From: Acidipila sp. EB88
GTDB lineage: Bacteria > Acidobacteriota > Terriglobia > Terriglobales > Acidobacteriaceae
DNA: 64,000 bases
Reading direction: 5' to 3'
NCBI RefSeq assembly: GCF_003858395.1
Contig: NZ_QWEV01000005.1
Coordinates: 496,001-560,000, forward strand
This document shows, one piece after another, positions 63,644 through 64,000 of this stretch. Under the pieces are notes generated by a model. It was not told where the DNA came from, ran no database searches, and worked only from the letters and a program-made list of their open reading frames with translations. Within the stretch, counting starts at the first letter, position 1. Every line of letters begins with the position of its first letter. A program made the translations under genes and the position numbers.

Positions 63644-64000
63644 CTGAATCACACCGATCCGGCACCCCGGCAAAGCAGCCACAACATCCCCCGCTTCTTC
63701 GTGGAGCATCCTTCCATCGCATGGTTGCTGGGCGTTCTTGTACTGGTAGCGGGCGTGTTTGCGTACACCATCATGCCCAAGCTGAAAGACCCGGTGACGC
63801 CCAATCGCGAAGCGCTTGTGATCGTAAACTGGCCCGGCGCGAGTGCGGAGCAGGTAGAGCAGCAGGTGACAAGGCGTGTCGAAAGTGTGATTTCTCAAAG
63901 CGACATGGTCAGCGACATCAGCTCGGCATCCCGTCCGGGCGAGGCCATCCTTCAATTCACGCTGGATGAGTTTCACGTTAAGGACACAGCGAAAGAGTTC
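63644..64000 (+). CDS. RND efflux transporter permease (AcrB-like), partial, apparent CTG start
   Basis: The first 119 codons of an RND transporter run off the window edge. AAGGAG at 63631-63636 stands seven bases before a CTG, which opens the frame LNHTDPAPRQSSHNIPRFF. FVEHPSIAWLLGVLVLVAGVFAYTIMPKL is the first membrane helix, followed by DPVTPNREALVIVNWPGASAEQVEQQVTRRVE, an N-terminal signature of these pumps. No ATG, GTG or TTG in this frame has a ribosome binding site, so CTG is the best start; the first in-frame GTG would be at FFVEH. A frame running from 63493 to 63969 is a wrong-frame shadow. Confidence 0.8.
   Translation, partial: MNHTDPAPRQSSHNIPRFFVEHPSIAWLLGVLVLVAGVFAYTIMPKLKDPVTPNREALVIVNWPGASAEQVEQQVTRRVESVISQSDMVSDISSASRPGEAILQFTLDEFHVKDTAKEF

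Noticed and set aside
63493..63969. Open frame of 158 codons at the right edge
   Set aside because: It overlaps the RND gene in a different frame; the RND frame carries clear family motifs.

Overview
The window looks like a chromosomal segment of an Acidobacteriota bacterium, probably of the Terriglobus/Granulicella/Edaphobacter group. This is an inference from GC-rich coding DNA, a one-piece tmRNA with an alanine-rich tag, secreted plant-polysaccharide enzymes (GH67, a decayed GH3, SGNH esterases), TonB-dependent transport, a periplasmic aldehyde dehydrogenase and small acidobacterial-type proteins with an RWA-containing basic tail. No CRISPR array, insertion sequence, phage gene, rRNA or ordinary tRNA was seen. 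Bases 1-226 hold nothing I can support.

Layout: 0.2-4.5 kb has regulators (TetR with a divergent DUF4267 membrane protein, an ECF-like sigma factor, an HD-GYP protein with a decayed receiver) and ssrA. 4.8-13.1 kb is a tight operon of transglutaminase/DUF2126, circularly permuted ATP-grasp/alpha-E and a second transglutaminase, followed by an APC permease; it resembles the predicted peptide-synthesis modules of the amidoligase type. 13.2-22.5 kb has an SDR, a membrane-anchored MutS-like ATPase, two paralogous small basic proteins, a GH3 pseudogene, a DEAD-box helicase (with DEVD), dut, and thrC with a MoaD-like partner whose end appears frameshifted. 23-32 kb has a PNGase A-like lipoprotein, a Tat-exported PaoABC-type aldehyde dehydrogenase, a DUF2383 protein and a TonB-dependent receptor.

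The most unusual part is 32.1-36.2 kb on the minus strand: a compact RiPP-like operon. It begins with a 52-residue precursor gene (36006-36164) whose leader carries the lasso-type recognition motif Y-x2-P-x-L-x3-G-x5-T. Then follow an HPr-kinase-like kinase, a radical SAM enzyme, a PqqD/RRE protein, a nucleotidyltransferase and a B2-type cysteine protease. There is no lasso cyclase, and the predicted core has no Asp/Glu at positions 7-9 and no Cys, so the product should be neither a lasso peptide nor a sactipeptide. I regard this as the best candidate for an undescribed system.

36.6-54.3 kb is a Wzx/Wzy-type exopolysaccharide locus: SLBB export protein, Wzi-like protein, four glycosyltransferases (one frameshifted), RfbBADC for dTDP-L-rhamnose, flippase, polymerase and chain-length regulator. 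The initiating phosphoglycosyltransferase and the Wzc kinase are not in the window. 54.5-64 kb carries a DUF2235 hydrolase, a DyP peroxidase, two SGNH-fold proteins (one lacking the nucleophile), a GH67 alpha-glucuronidase and the start of an RND transporter with an apparent CTG start codon.
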